Shown here: positions 25,765 to 39,200 of the stretch, piece after piece
Layout of the letters: the number at the start of each line of letters is the position of its first letter
Position numbering within the stretch: position 1 is the first letter of the stretch
Assembly (NCBI RefSeq): GCF_021155765.1
Contig: NC_060116.1
Location: forward strand, 10,664,001 to 10,728,000
Length of the DNA stretch: 64,000 nucleotides
Reading direction: 5' to 3'
Origin: Diprion similis
Lineage: Eukaryota; Arthropoda; Insecta; Hymenoptera; Diprionidae
Notes under the pieces: model-generated
What the model saw: only the letters and a program-made list of their open reading frames with translations
What the model was told of the DNA's origin: nothing
Database searches by the model: none
Made by a program: the position numbers and the translations under genes

Positions 25765-28700
25765 ATGATGGCATTGCTTCTTGTCAGGCCGAAAGGAGTA
25801 CGACAAGGAATAAATCAGTTGCGTTTCTTCGCACACCAATCGACCATGAAGGTAATTATTACCGTTGAAATAATTTAGGTTGAAAATAATCCTCCGTCTT
25901 TCTCATTTCTCTGTCGTTTTCTCTATCGTAAATCGTGTCATTCGATTTTTTTTTCTTTTTTTTCGCCTACATTTTGGCCTAATTGTAAAGTAAGTCACAC
26001 AGTTATGTCCGTTACTTTTTATATCATTCTATATTCGTGCAATGTCCTTCGATACAGGTTCTAATATTTTTCCGCAAATGAATATACGATATTAATGTTA
26101 TTCATTAGCTAGTAATCGTTTAGCTGCGTATTTGCAACACTTTTATTTCAATGATGTTGCGGAAATTATGAACCGAGACTAACCGAGAGTATATAATGCA
26201 TGTTGCTGATAAATCCTTTTATCAATACCCGTCTAATATGGATGAAATGATAAACTGGTATGACTCGCAACTATTTATACGCCTTTTTAATGTCATTCGT
26301 ACATTGATCAGTTAACCCAGTAAAACCGACGAGTGCATACAATGGTAGGAATGTATTAATTTTAAGTAATTGTTTGCCTATGAGACTCTTTTGTTTCGAT
26401 TTTCAAATTTCTACTGAGCATTATTGGTATTACAAATCAGTAAACATAGTAATGACGAATCATAGAGGACAAATCCGTACAGATTTGGAACTTTGTCCTG
26501 TTGAAAAACAAAACAGTGCTTGTCTGAAATCTTACCTATTTCGAAAAACAGACTGGTGACAATAATACAAATTTGTTCAATTATTCATTACAGAAAGGAT
26601 TAGTGCTTGGAGTATACGAGACAGAAGGCCAAGATGGTGTTCAGCTAACACCTGCAGCTGTACAATATAACAAACTTGTGAATGGAAAGTTACTGGAAAA
26701 CATTTCTCTGTAAGTATTACAAGATGACTAACAACATATGTAAATTTAGATTCAATACTAAGCTGCAATTTATGCTTTCGATGTGAATTCTTATATTTTC
26801 CATGTAGTTGAACTTAAGTTTCTGAACCCCAAAATTTCTGACAGTTTATGGTTAGTTTTTAGAACGAATGACCGTATCAGGTAAGAAAATCCTAGATCAT
26901 AGCTAAGTATATTTGCGTGTATCTTATTTTATTTATTGGGACAATAAACTTGGGTTCCTATACGTGAGTTTGTAAGAAAATATTTTAACATTATTATTTA
27001 TATCCAACAATTCTTGTTCGTTTAATTTTATTCCATGTGTTTTGCCATTTTTTACATTACATTACAGCCTGAAACAATTACTATAATGCTGCCTGAGCCC
27101 CACCCCAACGATAATTTTCATTATCTTATAGCCATCTTTTATCGATGTTATTCAAGTTTTTGTTTGTCTTAAATTCCTTTTTCAATTTTTCGTTACCTTA
27201 TCTATTGAAAACAATTTGCTAACTTGGATTGATTTTTTACATTTTTCACTCCCACGAGCTCACAGGCATTATTTTGATTGTTTCAGGAAAGGATAGGCTG
27301 TGTTGGCGTTTACCCAAAAAAAAAATGAGCTACGTCGATTCCTTATCGGATCAAGAATTAAAACAAATAGTAAAATTTTCATAATTGCTCGACATTTCAC
27401 TTCGTTATATCAAATTTTTCACGAATCGTTCGATTCGACATCTCTGCACAACTGTTAGAGATCAAATAAGAAGATACAAAGCACACTCACTCCAAATTCA
27501 CTGTAAGCGATAGATATTAGGCTCTATTGTATTGTTTAAGAGCAGAATACAACAATGTCTGTTGGTGGCAGTGGCGAACTTGAAAACAGCGGTGTGGGTG
27601 TTAGCTCAGGTAATGAGGGTTCGCCATTAACCACTAATCGAGGTGCACGGAGTGTTAAACGTTTATTGCACTCTGCGAGTATACTCCACGGTATCAGCGG
27701 TACCCTTGAAGACAAAAATAACGATTATCTATGTCCCATATGTTTCGAAGTGATAAATGAAGCACACATCACTCGATGCGGTCACACATTTTGCTACCAA
27801 TGTATTACCAACTCGCTCGAAGCCAATGGGCGCTGCCCGAAATGTAGTTTCACACTGACCCAGCAGGACATATTTCCGAATTTCGTATTGAACGAGTTGA
27901 TCTCAAAGTATAAAACGCGAATGAAAGGCCTTGCCGATTTGGGAGGTGGGACAGGAAGTAATAGAGTTGGAGGTATATCTGGAACAGAAATCGATATGCT
28001 TGTTCCAGTATGTGATGGACTGAGAGACTTTGTAGCAGCAGAAAGTGCTAATTTAACTTTACCAGATGTAAATGTAATGCTGGAGGTTCTTACGCAAAGG
28101 AAAAATTTACTCGAAGCTGAATCCTGTGCGACTCAAAATAAATTGCTTCATGAATTTCTGAGACACTTGCTCAGGCACAAAGAGGAGCAAAGAATTCAGT
28201 TGGTGAAGGAAGTCGCTTTGATCAAGCGTGACATGGAGGAAGTTGAAAATATTTTAAAAGAAGTTCAAAGCAAATGCCCTCGTGTTGAGGATTTGAAAAG
28301 ATCTAGCGAAACTGATACTGCACAAGTTTCGGCTATCAAGCAAGAAATGATAGAGCTAATCGATATCATAGACTCAAACATGGTCAAGACCGGAGACCCA
28401 AATCCACCAGGTTTAAGCAGTAACGATCTTTTTGCTTCAACAATGACACAGAAACAAAATAACTATGCCGCTTCAACTCTGGCAATTCGCCGGAAGAGAA
28501 TGCATGCACATTTTGACGATTTTGTTCAATGTTACATTGACTCTCGTGCCAAAGATCTACTTTTTGGACAGTCACCAAAGGTCCCCCACCAAACAGAAAC
28601 GGAACCAGGCACCAGTTCTGGATTAGATGTATTCAGGGAAAATTTAGTCAAATTTTTAAGGTATAACTCTCTGCAAACATTAGCTACATTGAATTATTCA

Positions 28701-31700
28701 TCGGATATGTTTAATAACTCTACCATCGTATCAAGTATAGAGTTTGACAAAGATAATGAATTCTTTGCTATCGCTGGTGTCACAAAACGCATCAAAGTGT
28801 TTGATTACGGAGCAGTGATACGAGATACTGTTGATATTCATTATCCGTGCACTGAAATGATATGTAGTTCAAAGATATCGTGCATCTCGTGGAATTCCTA
28901 TCATAAAGGAATGTTGGCTTCTTCAGATTACGAGGGAACAGTTACTGTATGGGATGCTATAACTGGTCAACGTACGAAATTATTTCAAGAACATGAGAAA
29001 CGTTGTTGGTCCGTTGACTTCAACGATGTTGACACAAGGCTGATAGCTTCAGGATCAGATGATGCAAGGGTTAAATTATGGTCTCTCAACACTGACCACT
29101 CTGTAGCTTCACTTGAGGCTAAGGCAAATGTTTGCTGTGTTAAATTTAATCCAAAAAGCTCTTGCCATTTAGCGTTTGGATCAGCGGATCATTGCGTGCA
29201 TTATTATGATTTGCGCAACATGAAAGAAGCATTATGTGTATTTAAAGGCCATCGCAAAGCTGTTTCCTATGTTAAATTCGTAAACAAAGAAGAAATTGTT
29301 TCTGCAAGTACAGATTCTCAGTTGAAAATGTGGAACATCGATAACCCCCACTGCCTTCGGTCTTTTGTGGGTCACATAAACGAGAAGAACTTTGTTGGCC
29401 TAGCAACTGACGGTGATTATGTCGCGTGTGGGTCAGAAAATAATGCACTCTATATTTATTACAAGGGATTAACGAAGCAATTGTTCTCCAGTAAGTTTGA
29501 TGCTGCGAGAAGTGTTTTAGAGTTGCAAGAAAAAAAGGAGGAAGAACTTAATGAATTTGTATCAGCTGTCTGTTGGAGACAAATGTCTAATGTTGTAGTA
29601 GCAGCTAATTCTCAGGGTATTATTAAAGTTTTGGAACTTGTTTGAACATAATTGAAAGAAACAAAAGATTGAAAGTAATTACTTAACGCATTTTTATGGA
29701 TCAAGTCAGTGAAACATTGCTAATAAAGTAATTTGAATAAAACGGAAATATACTAAAAGATCATTAAACTGCATACCAGTGATATTTGTTATCTGGATGC
29801 TGAATGATTTGATCCAACAAAAAAATATTGCACAAATTTAATTTACTGTAATTATACCGCATGTACCTACTGTATATATGTATAGGATTTCAGAATGTAT
29901 TTCACATTTTATTTCGTATTCGTGATGAATTTTGTGCACTTTTTATCCTGGCATGAATTATCACGCACACAATGTGCTGACACAGTTACAGTGTGCTGAC
30001 GATTTTACATCGTTAGTGAAAAGACTTCAAGTCTTATTAGCACGCACAATAATTGTATTACTGGTCTTGGAACACCATGGACAAAGGAGCATTATAGAAT
30101 TAGAATATTGTTATAGCATTAATGAATTTACTTCACCGGGTACCTAATAACTCTACATATTTTGCATATTATTCAATACTAGAATGCCACTAGTTGTTGT
30201 TTTAAAAGTTATCGTAAATGATCATAATGAAAGAAAAAAGTATTCAATACTGATGTTTATGGAAAGTCACAGGTATGTCTGTGAAAAAATCATTCAGACT
30301 GATTTAAATGAGTAAAAATCATATTCTAATTTTCGAATGTCACCACAAGTCTTTTGTAAATGGAACTACATATTCCACGTTCTTTGTTAAGTTTCAAATT
30401 CAAGGAAAAAATTGACCTGTACCATTGTCAATATTCGTATTACTAATAACAGGATATTTTTTGTAAAATAATTGCATAATCTTTCAAAATCAGTTCAATA
30501 ATAATGTCAAAATGTATGGCTTAAAGTAATGTAAATATAAACTTCACCTTCGCATGCTCAATTTAAGGGAATTTATAAATGGGTCAGATTTGAGTGTTAG
30601 ATAACACGATATGACTATTAGGAATTGATATACATTTATTAGGTATAGTTGTACTATTGCTATATTAGTAAATATAATTGTGTCAAACAAATGTTGCCAA
30701 CAATTAAATTCGGGCAAATTTGAGCCTGATGAATAAATGACTAATTGATAATAGCAATAAAACAGGTCATTGCAAATTTTGTGCCAACGTGAGCGATATA
30801 TATATATACTTGAATAAAATTTCAGGCTTTGTATAAAATATCAATGTTCCGTAATGTGATAATAGTTCATTGTCGTTCTTTATTCAAGCTGCTAGTTGCA
30901 ATATACAGAAATATCATACATCTATAATTGGACAATTATCAGGAAGTAAATTGTTCTGTATAAAAAAAATTAAATAAACACTGTACTTATATCTACCGAT
31001 ATTCTAAATATGAAACAGATAATTGAAAAACATAGTATATTTTTAGACTGTATTTTAAACAAATAAAAATTGTATCATATTTGATTGATCAATTGGTATC
31101 CAAGAAATATATAAATTTCCAATTCATGTCTATACATACATATTTTATAATATACATATACTTGAAAATGTTGTAAAATTAGAATTCTCGAAACTGTGAA
31201 TTGTTGGATAGAATTAGATATTAAACGCTGAAACGTAGATGCTGTTTTTCCTTTTACTGTATTCAGTTTTTCTGCGAAATTTAAATTCATGTGTTCATAG
31301 TTGTATGTCGACATTAAAAGTGTATTTATATTTCTGTGCTACCGTGGTAATATTGTTGTAAGAATAAAAAATCCATCAAGAGTATAAAGTTCATTATTGT
31401 TCTATTACTTGATTTTCATGTACTGTATTTTTTGTCAGATTGTATATTTTCAATGTGCGTACAAAATATTACGAATATACATAAACATAATTTTAACACC
31501 ACCAGCAATCACAACTATGTATTTTATAGGCTTTCTTTCAACAATTTATTAGGAAACTATAATATCGATCATAATAGCGTCCTTACTTATATTTTCTCAA
31601 GTACATACTCTCTTTATTCCTGTAGAATTGAAAAATTTGGTACATTTTTTTAAATAGCTTTCACATGTAAGTTTACCATGTCACAATTTGTATGTAGACA

Positions 31701-34134
31701 CATTATATTGGAACAAAATTTGTTAGCATTATTTTCAACTCATGATTTCTCTTAATATTCATTCAATCATATTTCTGAAGTCTCATTCATTTGTAACATC
31801 AAAATATTTCAAATTGAATTACTTATGAATGATGTGTAGTGAAAATTGTGATTATTTGCTGATATAAAAAGAGATTGGTAAACTGTGAATGAAACTAATC
31901 AAACCTAATCTAACTCGATGATATGGTAATTACCTTCAGTGAAATATAGTCTGCTACTTTGATATTGTTCAGTCATTTACTATAAAACCTATTGTCACAT
32001 GTTTTACAATATCAATTATTTTCGTTCCATCTAATAATTAGAATACAGATTAGAGAAATGAGACATTAATTGGAATTATTGCCAAGCAAAATCACTTAGC
32101 ATACCCTTGATTACAATCGACCAGTCCTGAGTTCTCAAATTTTTTCCACTTATGTTCCACTTATAATTATTATGGTATACAATTGTGGATAATTACAGAG
32201 CTGGGCCGAACTTGAAAAAGGCAGAGACTCGGGTATTCTGGGGTCTAGAACCTGCTGAGAGTAGGCAACACGTCGGAGTGGCAGTTGTTGGTTTGGGAAA
32301 GCCGAATCTTGGTTTCAACCAATTGGAAGAAATACACGAAGGCAAGGAAAATGTACGAGTAGCAGCTGCTGGTAGGTCACTTTTCACATGTCAGCGCGAA
32401 TGATATTGACTAAGATTTTATAAAAATATTTAATTAGGCTTATCCTGCTTTGTCTTTAAAATCAACACATTGTTTATGAAACAATGTGTCAACCATTTGC
32501 TAAATACTCGATAACATAAAATTTCAAATTACTGGTAGCTGGATGTCGAGCATTGGACGCCGTTGAAATAAAAAACATAAGCATCGAATCACTGGGAGAT
32601 GCTGAAGCAGCAGCTGAAGGAGCTGGTCTTGCATCATGGTTTTTCCAAGAATTCAAAAGCAAAGAAAAGCAAAAAGTTTTACCAGAGGTGTCTTTCTATG
32701 GTTCGGAAGGAAAGTAAGTTGAATAGGATTTCGAACACACGAGTTTTTCATGTGTAACGGAACATGAGACTTACAAAAATATAATGGTAATGCCAATAAT
32801 TATTCATAATATATGCATATTATTCAACACAGGGAAGAGTGGCGCAAAGGACTTATTAAAGCAGAAGCCCAAAACTGGGCCCGGAAGCTGGCTGATACAC
32901 CGGCAAACTTGATGACCCCAACAATCTTTGCTAACCAGGTATCTAACGAGCTTTCACAACTCGGGATCAAGGTTCAAGTACACGACAAGGCATGGGCAGA
33001 ACAAAAGGGCATGGGCTCATTTCTGAGCGTCGCTCGTGGCAGTGCCGAACCTCCTAAATTTCTTGAAATCAGCTATGAAGGAGCGGGTCAAGACACTCAG
33101 CCACCTATCGTCTTTGTTGGCAAAGGTGTTACCTTTGATTCTGGTGGCATCAGCATCAAGGTGATTATTTCCTTTTCATTGATGTACTAATGCAAATTTG
33201 TCCATACCAATATCTTGATGTAATCATTTCATGTTAACTAATAACATCGAATTTCACATATAATCAAACAATCTTTCAGCCCTCGGCTAATATGGACGAG
33301 ATGCGTGCAGATATGGGTGGTGCTGCTTGTGTTGTTGCTTCGATCAAGGCAGCTGCTCAACTGCAGTTAAAAGTTAATATTGTTGGGTTAATCCCACTGA
33401 CGGAAAATTTACCTTCCGGTACTGCTACAAAACCCGGTGATGTTGTCGTTGCGATGAATGGAAAAACTATTTGCGTTGATAATACAGATGCCGAAGGTCG
33501 ACTGATCTTAGCCGATGCATTATGCTATGCCCAGGAATTCAAACCAAGGTAATATTGTGAGAAAATTGTATTATTTTGAAATATTTTCACTTTACAGATT
33601 GATTATTTCTCTATGTTATCCCTATTAGATTGACTTTGGACATTGCTACATTGACCGGTGCAATGAGAATTGCATTAGGGGGAGTTGCTACAGGCGTATT
33701 TACAAACAGCTCTACATTATACGAAAATCTAAGAACTGCCGGAACATTTACTGGTGATCGAGTGTGGCGGTTTCCACTTTGGAAACATTTCAATGATGCA
33801 ATGACAAGTATGGAAAATTTATTCTCATACTAATTAAAAATTATTTCTCAAGGTGAAAGATGATTTAAGCATGAACTGAAACCTGTTGCACTTTTTAACA
33901 ATTACAGAAAAGACGAAAGCCGCGGATGTTAACAACCTTAGTAGGCTTAAGGGCGGTGGTTCATGTACTGCTGCAGGCTTCTTGCGAGAATTTGTCGAAA
34001 ATGACACTCCCTGGCTTCACTTGGACATTGCAGGTGTTATGGGTCCTGGCAACGATGAACTACCCTATCTTCAGGCTGGGATGACGGGTCGTCCAACGCG
34101 TACCCTTGTCCAATTTCTCGAGCAACTGTCATAA
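25765..34134 (+). CDS. Lap3: Cytosol (leucine) aminopeptidase LAP3, M17 family
   Basis: This is a two-metal M17 peptidase that removes N-terminal leucine and similar residues and hydrolyses Cys-Gly in glutathione turnover. I joined eight exons: 25765-25851, 26594-26709, 32199-32371, 32539-32713, 32833-33160, 33280-33548, 33629-33807 and 33908-34134. They agree in phase and give 517 residues; vertebrate LAP3 is about the same length. The metal and catalytic region is intact: [27 protein letters not shown], the M17 signature [13 protein letters not shown], and ATLTGAM. The ending [15 protein letters not shown] is also typical. I chose the ATG at 25765 because it adds a basic, mitochondrial-type leader of about 27 residues before [11 protein letters not shown], as in vertebrate LAP3. 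The internal Met at 25846 could give a cytosolic form. The 5.5 kb second intron contains the COP1 gene. Confidence 0.95.
25852..26593 (+). other. First intron of LAP3
   Basis: The intron runs from a GTAATT donor after MK to a TTACAG acceptor before KGLVLG. It is AT-rich and I see no other gene in it. Confidence 0.7.
27555..29645 (+). CDS. COP1: E3 ubiquitin-protein ligase COP1 (RFWD2), single exon, nested in a LAP3 intron
   Basis: COP1 ubiquitinates transcription factors such as Jun/ETS family members in animals and works in the nucleus and cytoplasm. One uninterrupted frame of 696 residues carries the full domain order. A Gly/Ser-rich start is followed by a C3HC4 RING finger at about residues 60-97 ([22 protein letters not shown]). 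A coiled-coil segment lies near residues 195-255. A WD40 propeller from about residue 380 to the end contains [30 protein letters not shown] and [15 protein letters not shown]. No internal stop or frameshift is seen. The start ATG is preceded by AACA, a reasonable insect initiation context. The gene lies on the same strand as LAP3, within its 26710-32198 intron, and has no introns of its own in the coding region. This suggests an old retroposed or intron-lost copy. It seems functional. Confidence 0.95.
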   Translation: MSVGGSGELENSGVGVSSGNEGSPLTTNRGARSVKRLLHSASILHGISGTLEDKNNDYLCPICFEVINEAHITRCGHTFCYQCITNSLEANGRCPKCSFTLTQQDIFPNFVLNELISKYKTRMKGLADLGGGTGSNRVGGISGTEIDMLVPVCDGLRDFVAAESANLTLPDVNVMLEVLTQRKNLLEAESCATQNKLLHEFLRHLLRHKEEQRIQLVKEVALIKRDMEEVENILKEVQSKCPRVEDLKRSSETDTAQVSAIKQEMIELIDIIDSNMVKTGDPNPPGLSSNDLFASTMTQKQNNYAASTLAIRRKRMHAHFDDFVQCYIDSRAKDLLFGQSPKVPHQTETEPGTSSGLDVFRENLVKFLRYNSLQTLATLNYSSDMFNNSTIVSSIEFDKDNEFFAIAGVTKRIKVFDYGAVIRDTVDIHYPCTEMICSSKISCISWNSYHKGMLASSDYEGTVTVWDAITGQRTKLFQEHEKRCWSVDFNDVDTRLIASGSDDARVKLWSLNTDHSVASLEAKANVCCVKFNPKSSCHLAFGSADHCVHYYDLRNMKEALCVFKGHRKAVSYVKFVNKEEIVSASTDSQLKMWNIDNPHCLRSFVGHINEKNFVGLATDGDYVACGSENNALYIYYKGLTKQLFSSKFDAARSVLELQEKKEEELNEFVSAVCWRQMSNVVVAANSQGIIKVLELV
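29722..29741 (+). terminator. Polyadenylation signals of the nested COP1 gene
   Basis: Two AATAAA hexamers lie at 29722-29727 and 29736-29741, about 80-95 bases after the COP1 stop codon. If used, they end the COP1 transcript inside the LAP3 intron. Confidence 0.55.
29742..32198 (+). other. 3' half of the large LAP3 intron
   Basis: This is strongly AT-rich sequence with no supported gene. It ends at the TTACAG acceptor at 32193-32198. Confidence 0.6.
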
Positions 34135-36113
34135 GTATCAAACCGTACGTACAAAACTGCACATTTGATACTTTTACATTACCGTATACTTTTTAACATA
34201 ATTGATATAACAGATATAATTCTGTTGTTAATTAAATATTCATACTTGTTTTAAAATATTTCATATGATCAATCACTAGATAGTCGCTTGTACATCTAAA
34301 ACTTCTGGAGCATGTCATTATTTTGACTGTAATATGCAAAGTGAATTCGCGTTTGACGTATTCGGTAAAAATTTTGTCGTGAATAAGAAAACGTTTGCTT
34401 ACTGAAAATTGCGTATTACAATGATGATGTTATAATCATTTAAAAAAATGCAATGTCAGGAATTTCAATTTTTAAATATCAACTATGTATTGCCTTATTT
34501 TTCTGTTTTCTGCGACCAAAGGCACTTAGCGTAAACCTTTAGTTTATTATTCGTATCAATGTTTTTTTACTTAGGTCAAAGAGTCATGACCAAAAAGACA
34601 ACGGTTTAGCAAATAACTAAAAATATAAGTATTCATAATATGTACCATTCACGATGAATACTTTCTACTTATCATCATCATCCGTGAATCAACTGATGCA
34701 CCGTAGATTTTCTACATTCTGTAAAATTGAATATTATGACCTAATGAACGTCTTTTCATGCAGTAACAAAACAAGAGGTAGATTTGATCTCTTTCACAAG
34801 AGCAATGTATTATACGGCGATGTATAAACATATATATAGTAATCGTAATGTAACGTCAGATGCCATGTTTGTATCAATATGTAGAAGTAATCAATGTAAT
34901 TATCCGACGGAATTGAAATAAAAAGTACCTACTTGGTTCATAACAACGTATAATATGTATCTATATTTGGATTAACTATGAAGTCTCGATTTTATTCGTT
35001 ATAGAATGGATTATTTTCTACATGAGTCAATATTACATGTGATTTGATATACCATGGAATAAGATCGGTAGGAATATGATGTATTTATCTAATTCTATTT
35101 ACATCTCGATAACTAAGGATTATTTGATTATCATAGGTATGTACAAATTCTTTTACACAATACACATTGCCGATTCTTCGATCGCTTTCAAAGAACCATT
35201 AAGCATGTACTATTATAGTTGCATTTATTGCAGCTATCATATATTTCAAGCATATTTGTTTCAATTCACTAAATTTAAAACAATTTTTAAGTGAATGTGA
35301 CAGCAATAGAAACTGTAGAGCAAATAACAAAGCCGTTTACCAAATGATGTATAAGTGTCTACGAAATAGAGAAGCAATACAAAGTAAATCTCTGTACCTA
35401 ACAACAGATTTAAGAGATATAAAGTAACAATGGTACCCGTATGAAGTTGATCAATTTGGTTCGAAAAAACCCAAAAACTCGTCAACAGCATTACCAATCC
35501 ATGCTTGTATTGCTCAACAGCGTGTAATCTTTGCAATGCCTCAATGGCATCTTTCTTCTTTTTTTTTTTTTTATCAGAACAGATGCTCGTGTAGCTGCAG
35601 ATTGTGTTTGATTGATTTGTGGGTTGAAACTATGTGGAGTCGAGGATTAAAGAGAATTACAATATTAATGTTATATCTTAGGTACTTGCACTTTTGATAT
35701 TTAATAACTGACCATAAGTGCTATAGCATGTAGTAGGTGATTTACTATTATTTCCAATGAGAACGAATTGGTATTTAAGAAATATAATCTACATATTATT
35801 GCTTACTATTATTATTTGCATGTCAAAGTTTTCTATGCCAATGTGACATGGAAAACTTTGACATTCACGATTCGTATTACAAAACAAAAAAAAAAAAGTC
35901 TATTAAAAAGAATTACATACGATTCTAAACAGGTTTTGTACTTATTATTTAGTATCAAGGTAACAAAATTTGGATATTGAGACAAAAAAGTTTTATAGTT
36001 ATGAAAAAGAAACTAAATGTAATAACAGGAAAATATTGTTGGTAATTGTTACAATTACTAAATCCTCCAAGTAAAATCAACTGTAGACAACAAAGGCAGA
36101 AAGGAAAGGAATT
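34135..36113. other. Convergent 3' region between LAP3 and MED28
   Basis: This holds the LAP3 3' UTR and, on the right, the 3' UTR of the minus-strand MED28 gene. A candidate LAP3 polyadenylation signal, AATAAA, is at 34917-34922. I see no gene. Confidence 0.5.
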
Positions 36114-36281
36114 TTAAGTACATGGAGGAGGAGGCTGCTGTTGTTGAGAGGGAAGGGGCGCTGCGGCAGCAGCAGCATACGAAGAAGGGTCGGAAGGATC
36201 GAGGAGGGACGGTTGTGCCAAACCACGTCCCCTACCTCTGCCTCTTCCTCGACCTCTGCCTCGCCCCCTCCCTCGTCCGCG
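36114..36281 (-). other. In-frame open extension after the MED28 UGA stop (candidate readthrough tail)
   Basis: Directly after the MED28 UGA (36282-36284, minus strand) the same frame stays open for 55 codons (36281 down to 36117) and ends at a UAA (36114-36116). The first 20 residues are ten Arg-Gly pairs. LAQPSLLDPSDPSSY, six Ala, a short linker, four Gln and four Pro follow. Arg is written with CGC, CGA, CGT, AGG and AGA, and Gly with GGA, GGG, GGC and GGT, so the repeat is clean in protein but mixed in DNA. The DNA alone does not show whether it is translated. Alternatives are a 3' UTR purine-rich repeat, a UGA arising by sequence error or polymorphism, or an unseen splice form. Confidence 0.5.
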
Positions 36282-39200
36282 TCACCTTCGTCCTTCCGGC
36301 ATTCCTATATTGCTTGTAGTCTTCTCAAGGAATGCGAGTGGACCCTGTAAAGCACCACCTCCTACCCCAAAGCCTGCTCTTCCCCCACCCCCTTGTGACA
36401 TGAACATCCCTTGTTGTGCCACCGATACACCGACGCCTTGTAGACCCTGAGGTGGCGGAGCACCTGCACCTTGTTGCACCTGTAAGATTAAAATCAACAA
36501 GACTGTTTTTGAGTCCTGTTCTCAAAGTTTCGGACGAAATTGTCCTCACATATGGAGTTGAAGTTAATAACATTAACATAATGAAGCATGGAAACAAAAA
36601 TGAGTGTTTTGTAATCGTAGCATAATGTTAGATAAACCCATATTTTAAAATATGAGTATATTTTGCTTCATTATGATTTAATGAAATTTAGATAAAACTA
36701 AAAATCCTCAAGTTCAGAACAGCGATTTTTCTAACAAAAATGTAACGTTTCATTAATGTTACGAACTTCAACATCATCTTAAAATTAAACAAAAGAATGT
36801 GAACGTGTGCGGCACGGGTAAGTGAGGTGGACAGGTAGTACACCGCACACATTTTTCGTGACGTAAAATTAAAACAAGAATTTTTAAACTTTCAAGTTGA
36901 GAGCGTGTTACATTTGACTACACATTTTTTGTGGCGTAAGATTAAAACAAGAATTTTAAAACTTTCAAGTTGAGAGCGTGTTACATTTGACTACACATGC
37001 CCAAGTATAATGGAAGATGAGCATATGGTAAAACGGCACATAAAATAGAAATTGTTGCGATTTCATTTCGTTAATTCTGCGCATTTAAGATTGTTTGACG
37101 GATGTGTGATCTTTGATAACTGCACCTCTTGATTTAAGCGATAATGAAGATGAGTAAAAATACATTGCATGCATGTAGACAGACAGACAGACAGACTATG
37201 AAGCAGAGGGAACTTGGGAGCAGGCGATAGGTGGCAAGGTGAATGAAAGAAAGCACAACATTTCACCAGTAACAGAGCTTTTATTCTAAAAGATATCTAC
37301 TTGCGTGTGATGATGACATAACATAAGTAGGTAATCTATTTTCTGTTTTTATATAAAACAAATGATTTAGAGTCTACAATGAGCACAATTAGAAATTGTC
37401 AACTTTTGAAAATCGAAACAATATCAATATAGCAATTGCACAAAGATTCAATCTAATATTTCGGAAATCCTGAAGTTTCTTTTTATTCCTTGTGCAAATG
37501 CAAGTAATGTGCGTATGTACATGCAAATCGTACGTACCACCACTATCAAAACAAAGATACCTACAAATACAGATGTACGAAACTTAGATAATATTGAATA
37601 TCAACATATGAAATTACTGACATTAAAGAGCAATTATTATGGCGATGTGTAAATGATGAGACATGTGACACGAAAGAGAACATAAAAAAAAAGAAAAACA
37701 ACAATGAACAAAAACAAACAATGACTGTAAAAAGTAAACTATGAGAAACCCATATACCAAGACACAACCAGAACTAAAAAGTAAAAAGAAAGTTAACTAC
37801 TTTTTACGTGAATTGTTTACCGTCTAGTACATACTATTATAAATAATATCATGGAAGCATCATAATTTTTACTTATTCAACATTTACTTAGCTAGTATAG
37901 ATATGGAGTCACAATATATTAATAATTATTAAAATAGGGTATAATCTCTTTAGTAACAATAGGTATTGTTTTTCTGGTACAATCAACAATATCAGATAAA
38001 ATATTTCAAGAAATAAACCTTACTTTTTTAAAACACTTTATATACTGAATAATACTATTGTTCAATCTGTACTGTTTTAAATATTTCTTCACGTTATTGT
38101 TTTATTTGGCTAGATATTTGTACCTGTTTTACAACTTAATTTGGCACATATTTTCACATTTCTCTAATTATCTAATGTTATCGCTGTACATTACGATTCC
38201 GTAAATAACAATTTCTAAATTTCTTAGTTGTACCTACATTGATAGCGCTCACTCTATATCCTCATGTTTTCATTTCGTAAATTTGTAAATTTTAACTTTG
38301 TTATTAGAAAACCACCGCAGATTTACCAGTTATATATAGATGGCATACGTTTTTCATTTGGTAAAATAATAAGAGCACTTTGTGTTGGCATATAGTAAGA
38401 TTCAGGTAAGGCACTAATTCACCATGACGTGATAAAAAAAACATTTTTAATAGCCATCCCTGATCTCTCACTTGCATTTAGCCAAATTTATATGTCATAA
38501 CACTGGTAGGTAATATTCTGAATTCTTAGGCTCACATGAATGGCGTGGTGCATCTGACAGGTGAGAAATAAGGTCAGATGTTTCCCCATATTATATATTA
38601 GGTACTGATGATATTTGAATCGATCGTGTTTGTCAACAGTTCTATTATCGCGCCTATACATCACGCAATATACTACGCTTTGTGATTAGGGGGACGGAAT
38701 TAGATACTCGAGAGCAGGTAGGGAGGATCACTTCTAAGTAGATGATTCAATGTATCAGGGTTGCTAGTGTCAAAATTATTTCAAAGAAGTCAAATAAATG
38801 GATCACAAGGCCGATTGACGCGAATTAGTTATCACCTGTAAACTACAATAAAAAATGCACCGTGCCGAATGTCACAGCATTTTTGGATAGGTAAAATGGT
38901 TCCATAAATAATGACGAATTGCTTGAAAAGGTAGTATCTACTTGCAATATAGTACGCCACAATATTTTTAGGATATCTATTTTAGTACCTATCACCCGAA
39001 ACGTGATTATGATATATTTGGTAGGCACCTATTCAAAGTACTACCTATAACAATAACTAGTGGAAGAAATAAAGCATATTTGTAAAACGTCCCACAATCT
39101 TAGTAGTTTCCCAAATTCGCAGACCACGAAGCATCTAAATTGCAATAATTTTTGTGAACCTTAGATTTTTAGATTTTAGATTTAGATTTATTGACATCAT

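Larger units (their letters stand above)
36480..39160 (-). other. MED28 last intron, portion 3' of the LINE
   Basis: This is intronic AT-rich sequence with the 73-base tandem duplication and a five-copy AGAC repeat at 37177-37196. No gene is visible. Confidence 0.6.

Noticed and set aside
36122-36350. Plus-strand frames opposite the MED28 end
   Set aside because: They are antisense shadows of the RG-coding stretch and MED28 exon 4, with no motif of their own.
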